Assembly: GCA_037975125.1 (NCBI GenBank)
Contig: CM075850.1
Span: forward strand, 130,238,181 to 130,302,180
Direction of reading: 5' to 3'
DNA: 64,000 bases
Origin: Latrodectus hesperus
Lineage: Eukaryota > Arthropoda > Arachnida > Araneae > Theridiidae
Shown: one piece after another, positions 63,873 through 64,000 of the stretch
Layout: every line of letters begins with the position of its first letter
How positions within the stretch are numbered: position 1 is the first letter of the stretch
Notes under the pieces: generated by a model
Seen by the model: only the letters and a program-made list of their open reading frames with translations
Databases searched by the model: none
What the model was told of the DNA's origin: nothing
Made by a program: the position numbers and the translations under genes

Positions 63873-63940
63873 TCTCTCGCCAATCGAACACGTTTGGGGT
63901 ATGATTGGGCATACCTCAAACGTGTTCGATTGGCGAGAGA
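63873..63940. repeat. 23-bp perfect inverted repeat inside the Tc1 transposase
   Basis: Arms 63873-63895 and 63918-63940 (TCTCTCGCCAATCGAACACG... and its reverse complement) surround 22 nt that themselves pair partly (GGTATG...CATACC). The left arm encodes the catalytic LSPIEHV segment. The right arm is its inverted copy, inserted where the frame should continue. Confidence 0.9.
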
Positions 63941-64000
63941 CCCTGCCACTGTGCATCCTTCAGAAGACACACTTAGGCAAATGGTTGATAGGAATGCAGA

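Larger units (their letters stand above)
63356..64000 (+). mobile_element. Tc1-like relic, interrupted by a SINE, runs off the window
   Basis: Starts near CACTGCCTGACATTG (63359), a plausible terminal repeat. After the SINE, plus-strand scraps read NVWSTIAYECRSTLVHI, HSTMTPQ, then after frame changes FFCQQDNTQPHIASI (catalytic Asp) and LLSWPPRLSNLSPIEHVWGM (catalytic Glu; 32 residues between them by my count). LARDPATVHPSEDTLRQMVD follows at the window end. A 23-bp snap-back duplication interrupts the frame after the Glu box. Confidence 0.8.

Overview
The window looks like AT-rich nuclear DNA from an arthropod, most likely a spider. The basis is small exons with GT-AG introns, a host cell factor (HCF/HCFC1) orthologue close to the animal consensus, tRNA-derived SINEs, RNase H-bearing LINEs, and abundant degenerate Tc1, hAT and Tigger copies. 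'Spider' is an inference from the repeat types and was not tested by a search.

Right half, 26.4-62.8 kb, minus strand: the 3' two-thirds of one large gene, an HCFC1 orthologue. I could place 21 coding exons whose splice phases all agree, plus one possible 30-nt microexon. They run from the end of the Kelch propeller (62.7 kb) through a Thr/Pro/Gly-rich 'basic' region (59-45 kb), one large exon with eight Cys/Asp repeats (42.5-43.4 kb), an acidic linker, and two fibronectin-III-like domains that form the C-terminal self-association module (33.8-29.8 kb). The gene ends in a bipartite nuclear localisation signal split over the last two exons (29.5 and 26.8 kb). The first Kelch exons lie beyond 64 kb. 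The introns hold SINEs, a LINE, a nearly intact Tigger transposon and a Tc1 relic.

Left half, 2.2-26.4 kb: intergenic and densely filled with mobile-element relics. These include an internally deleted LINE with perfect target-site duplications, a 1.5-kb long inverted repeat, an RTE-like reverse transcriptase scrap, a hAT nested in a mariner-like relic, another hAT relic and several microsatellites. At the extreme left (36-2214) two phase-compatible exons of an unidentified minus-strand gene flank a Tc1 relic.

The strongest candidate for something undescribed is the eight-copy repeat V-C-x-D-G-[IM]-H-C-G-T-D-D-E inside HCF. It sits where vertebrate HCF-1 carries its OGT-cleaved proteolytic repeats, and it resembles both that repeat (C-E-T-H-E-T) and the P1'-P4' side of a Taspase1 site (G-x-D-D). 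A one-base frame break lies inside this array at an A6 tract.
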